Positions 6,064-7,986 of a stretch of 7,986 nucleotides of DNA are shown piece by piece. The stretch's first letter is position 1. Every line of letters starts with the position of its first letter. Location of the stretch: positions 711 to 8,696 of the forward strand of contig MIBM01000121.1 in assembly GCA_001830645.1 (NCBI GenBank). Direction: 5' to 3'. The notes under the pieces were generated by a model that worked only from the letters and a program-made list of their open reading frames with translations, was not told the DNA's origin and searched no databases. The translations under genes were made by a program, and so were the position numbers. The DNA is from Spirochaetes bacterium RIFOXYC1_FULL_54_7. Its GTDB lineage: Bacteria > Spirochaetota > Spirochaetia > Treponematales > UBA12059.

Positions 6064-6562
6064 CTCCGACTTGATCAGCAGGATTGCCGAGGCTGTGGAA
6101 ACCAGCCAATCGGCAGATCAGGAAGCCGAACTTCGCTACAGGAAATTCATCATTGCCGGGATACTGGACAAACGCTGCGCCATTCCGGCAACGGTGATAC
6201 GCGAGATCGTCATAGATGTACCAATACACTTCGTGCCCTTCGTACCACCGTATATCAGGGGCTTCATCAACCGTCATGGAGAGCCGTATACCGTGGTTGA
6301 TCTGGGTGTACTCTTCGAGCAGGAGGCCACGAAGGAACGATCCTTCCTGGTGCTGAACCTGCCCGATGACCAGTTGGCCTTCCTGGTTTCCGATATCCAT
6401 GAGATCGTAAAGGTTCCGGAGTCGGATGTTTTTCCAATCACCGAGAAACTGGAGGATGAGCGTTTCTTTGAAGGCTCGGTGAGGCTTGGCACCGATGATG
6501 TGTTCATTGTTTCTGTGGACGGCATACGCACGAGAATGGCGGGGGATCTTGGCCAACCTTGA
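6056..6562 (+). CDS. cheW: Chemotaxis coupling protein CheW
   Basis: CheW is the cytoplasmic adaptor that links receptor tips to the CheA kinase. The product is 168 residues: a polar N-terminal extension of about 27 residues, then the CheW double beta-barrel. Recognisable elements are the first strand RKFIIAGILDKRCAIPATVIREIV (about 29-52), PYIRGFINRHGEPYTVVDLGVLF (65-87) and the second-half strands SFLVLNLPDDQLAFLVSDIHEIV (96-118) ending in DDVFIVSVDGI. The normally conserved NLRG, whose Arg (Arg62 in E. coli) is functionally critical, is NRHG here (72-75). The Arg position is H74, with an Arg one residue earlier. AAGGTAGG (6043-6050) lies 5 nt before the ATG, inside the receptor gene it overlaps by 8 bp. 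It is likely dedicated to the unusual receptors upstream. Confidence 0.9.
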   Translation: MADSDLISRIAEAVETSQSADQEAELRYRKFIIAGILDKRCAIPATVIREIVIDVPIHFVPFVPPYIRGFINRHGEPYTVVDLGVLFEQEATKERSFLVLNLPDDQLAFLVSDIHEIVKVPESDVFPITEKLEDERFFEGSVRLGTDDVFIVSVDGIRTRMAGDLGQP

Positions 6563-7130
6563 TCCCAAGGACCCTGTACCAGCTGGATCCACCGAGAATT
6601 TTGTCAGCTTCCATATCAGTGAACTGGGTTTCATCATGGAAAGACGCCATTTCCATGCAGCCATCTACAGGCACCAGTCCACCGACCTGAGCCTGACCAG
6701 CGGACCCCGCTCCATGCCGTACATCCACGAATTACTCAACTTTGAAAACCGCAAGGTGGTGATGTTCAACCTGGATGAATTACTGATGGAGCTGTTCCAC
6801 CTGGCCGAGCCTGGCTCCATCAGGGTAGCCATCATTGCCGGCCTTGGAATCTTTGGTGAAAAGTACCGGGATGTTGTTACTGGAATGCTGGACAGCAGAT
6901 ATGGTGACTGCGCAGGTAATGCCCTTGCTTTCAGGATAGGCAGTGACGGTGCGATACAAGGGATAGCCTGGAGTGAATTGAGGCTTCTGCCTGCGGGACT
7001 CCGCACTTTCCTTTCAGCCAGGGGTATCATGGGTTGCCGCTTTGTTGGCGAAGGCATGGAATATATCCTTGATCCTGCGGTTTTAGCCTTGCCCAGTCTG
7101 ACCAGCCCGGCATTGGAGGTGCAGTCGTGA
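6549..7130 (+). CDS. Divergent CheW-like protein (degenerate adaptor)
   Basis: About 193 residues when read from the TTG at 6549. I do not recognise it by strong motif, but its layout follows a CheW domain. There is an opening strand NFVSFHISELGFIMERR (17-33), then PYIHELLNFENRKVVMFNLDELL (57-79) at the place of CheW's YIRGxINLRGxxxPVVDLxxLL, and a C-terminal part RGIMGCRFVGEGMEYILDP (158-176) resembling the closing YIxGVxxxxGxxxxILD strands. The NLRG site is NFEN, without Gly or Arg. A segment around 83-118 (AEPGSIRVAIIAGLGIFGEKYRDVV) looks like an insertion or altered loop. The start is uncertain: TTG 6549 has GGGGG only 3 nt upstream, while ATG 6495 or 6498 would overlap cheW by 65-68 bp with GGTGAGG (6478-6484) in front. 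It ends in a 4-bp overlap with cheB. The coding frame is secure; the CheW relation is inference. Confidence 0.68.
   Translation: MANLDPKDPVPAGSTENFVSFHISELGFIMERRHFHAAIYRHQSTDLSLTSGPRSMPYIHELLNFENRKVVMFNLDELLMELFHLAEPGSIRVAIIAGLGIFGEKYRDVVTGMLDSRYGDCAGNALAFRIGSDGAIQGIAWSELRLLPAGLRTFLSARGIMGCRFVGEGMEYILDPAVLALPSLTSPALEVQS
7115..7120 (+). promoter_or_regulatory. Ribosome-binding site for cheB GTG start
   Basis: GGAGGT lies 6 nt before the GTG at 7127 and supports this non-ATG start, which also makes the encoded protein begin exactly at the receiver's first strand (MIRILLVDDS). Confidence 0.8.
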
Positions 7131-7986
7131 TCCGGATTCTGTTGGTTGATGATTCGGCCCTTATGAGACAGGTGCTGCGGGAACTGCTCTCTGAAAATCC
7201 TGACTTCCAGATAATTGGTGAAGCCAACAACGGTCAGGCCGGGTGCGAGAAGAACCTTGCACTGGCTCCGGACTTGGTGATCATGGATCTTGACATGCCC
7301 ATGCTGGACGGGGTGGCTGCAACAGCCAGGATGATGGCAGAGCGGCCGGTTCCAGTTTTTGTATTCTCCGCCTCCGCAGATTCGCCTCTTGGATTCAAGG
7401 CCTTGTCCGCCGGAGCCAGCGACGTTCTGCGTAAGCCGGATATAGACAAGCTGAACGACAAGGCTTTCAAGTCCTCTTTTTTCGAAAAGATACAAGCTGT
7501 GGTGGCTGCGGCCTCCAGGGCCAGGGGACCCAGAGCCGCTTTGAACAAGCCAGTCAACGCGCTGACTGCCAGCCCGAAGGCGGTGGTGATAGGAGCCTCT
7601 ACCGGTGGCCCTGTGGCGGTCAGGCAGTTGCTTGCTGCCTTGCCTGCTGATTTTCCGCTGGGCATAGCCTTGGTACAGCACCTGGAGGATGGTTTTGATG
7701 AAGGATATGCCCGTTGGCTGGACGAGGCCTGTCCCCTGGAGGTGCGCCTTGCTGGAGCAGCCTCCTGGCAGTTCCAGGCTGGCACGGTGATTGTGGCTCC
7801 TGTGAACCGCCATCTGGTGGTGACCGGCAACAGGCTGAGCCTTGATGACGGGCCCAAGGTGCAGAACCAGAAGCCTTCCGTGGACGTGTTGTTCCGCAGT
7901 GCCGCTGCAGCCTTTGGCCCCGGAGTACTGGGCGTGCTTCTGACCGGCATGGGTCGGGATGGCGCCGATGGCTGCAAGGAGATCGT
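7127..7986 (+). CDS. cheB: CheB: chemotaxis response regulator protein-glutamate methylesterase (3'-truncated)
   Basis: CheB removes methyl groups from receptor glutamates (and deamidates glutamines) once phosphorylated by CheA, giving adaptation. 286 residues are visible before the window ends; the usual length is about 350, so roughly 60 are missing. The receiver domain (1-125) has the acidic pair D8-D9, phospho-acceptor D54 (MDLDMP), S81 and K103. A short linker (about 126-149) leads to the methylesterase domain: nucleophile S158 in GASTGG, H185 in VQHLEDGF, and D278 in GMGRDGA form the catalytic triad. The usual HMP after the catalytic His is HLE here. PSVDVLFRSAA (250-260) is typical. 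It begins with a GTG that overlaps the preceding stop (GTGA, 4 bp). All catalytic residues seen are intact, so it should be active on the two receptors of this operon, although their methylation motifs are glutamine-rich and partly degenerate. Confidence 0.97.
   Translation, partial: MIRILLVDDSALMRQVLRELLSENPDFQIIGEANNGQAGCEKNLALAPDLVIMDLDMPMLDGVAATARMMAERPVPVFVFSASADSPLGFKALSAGASDVLRKPDIDKLNDKAFKSSFFEKIQAVVAAASRARGPRAALNKPVNALTASPKAVVIGASTGGPVAVRQLLAALPADFPLGIALVQHLEDGFDEGYARWLDEACPLEVRLAGAASWQFQAGTVIVAPVNRHLVVTGNRLSLDDGPKVQNQKPSVDVLFRSAAAAFGPGVLGVLLTGMGRDGADGCKEI

Noticed and set aside
6665..7813. Minus-strand open frame of 382 codons across the CheW-like gene and cheB
   Set aside because: It crosses two coupled plus-strand genes, including CheB with all its catalytic motifs, and shows no recognisable domain.

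Overview
The window reads as a piece of a motile bacterial chromosome of moderately high GC, most likely a spirochaete (Spirochaetales, Treponema/Spirochaeta-like). That placement is an inference. It rests on the wording of the two chemoreceptor signalling domains (SNQQAAAVxEVVSTMED in the methylation arm, KIIAFNAELEA at the hairpin tip), the style of the PilZ protein, and the divergent TrpA. No rRNA or other firm taxonomic marker is present. No tRNA, CRISPR array, insertion sequence or phage gene was seen.

Left part (1-1102, + strand): the distal end of a tryptophan operon, namely the C-terminal 90 residues of TrpB overlapping a complete trpA. A hairpin between trpA and the convergent next gene may act as a shared terminator.

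Middle (1152-1671, - strand): a two-gene unit with a small two-helix membrane protein upstream and a YbjQ/UPF0145 family protein downstream, overlapping by 20 bp. A divergent intergenic region of about 230 bp (1672-1901) separates this unit from the next operon and should hold the promoters for both directions.

Right part (1902-7986, + strand, running off the end): a tightly packed chemosensory operon. In order it has a six-helix membrane chemoreceptor without a periplasmic domain, a PilZ protein, a second chemoreceptor with a tandem Cache sensor, CheW, a very divergent CheW-like protein, and CheB (3'-truncated by the window). Every junction overlaps by 4 to about 14 bp, so the genes are probably co-transcribed and translationally coupled. 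No cheA or cheR is visible; they may lie downstream or elsewhere.

How it could work (inference): the two receptors sense different inputs, one within or at the membrane and one a small extracytoplasmic ligand. They report through an unusual hairpin tip to CheW and perhaps to the degenerate second adaptor. CheB resets receptor methylation, and the PilZ protein may feed c-di-GMP status into the same complex. The most interesting points are the shared loss of canonical trimer-contact residues in both receptor tips, the matching departure from the canonical NLRG motif in CheW, and the degenerate CheW-like protein.
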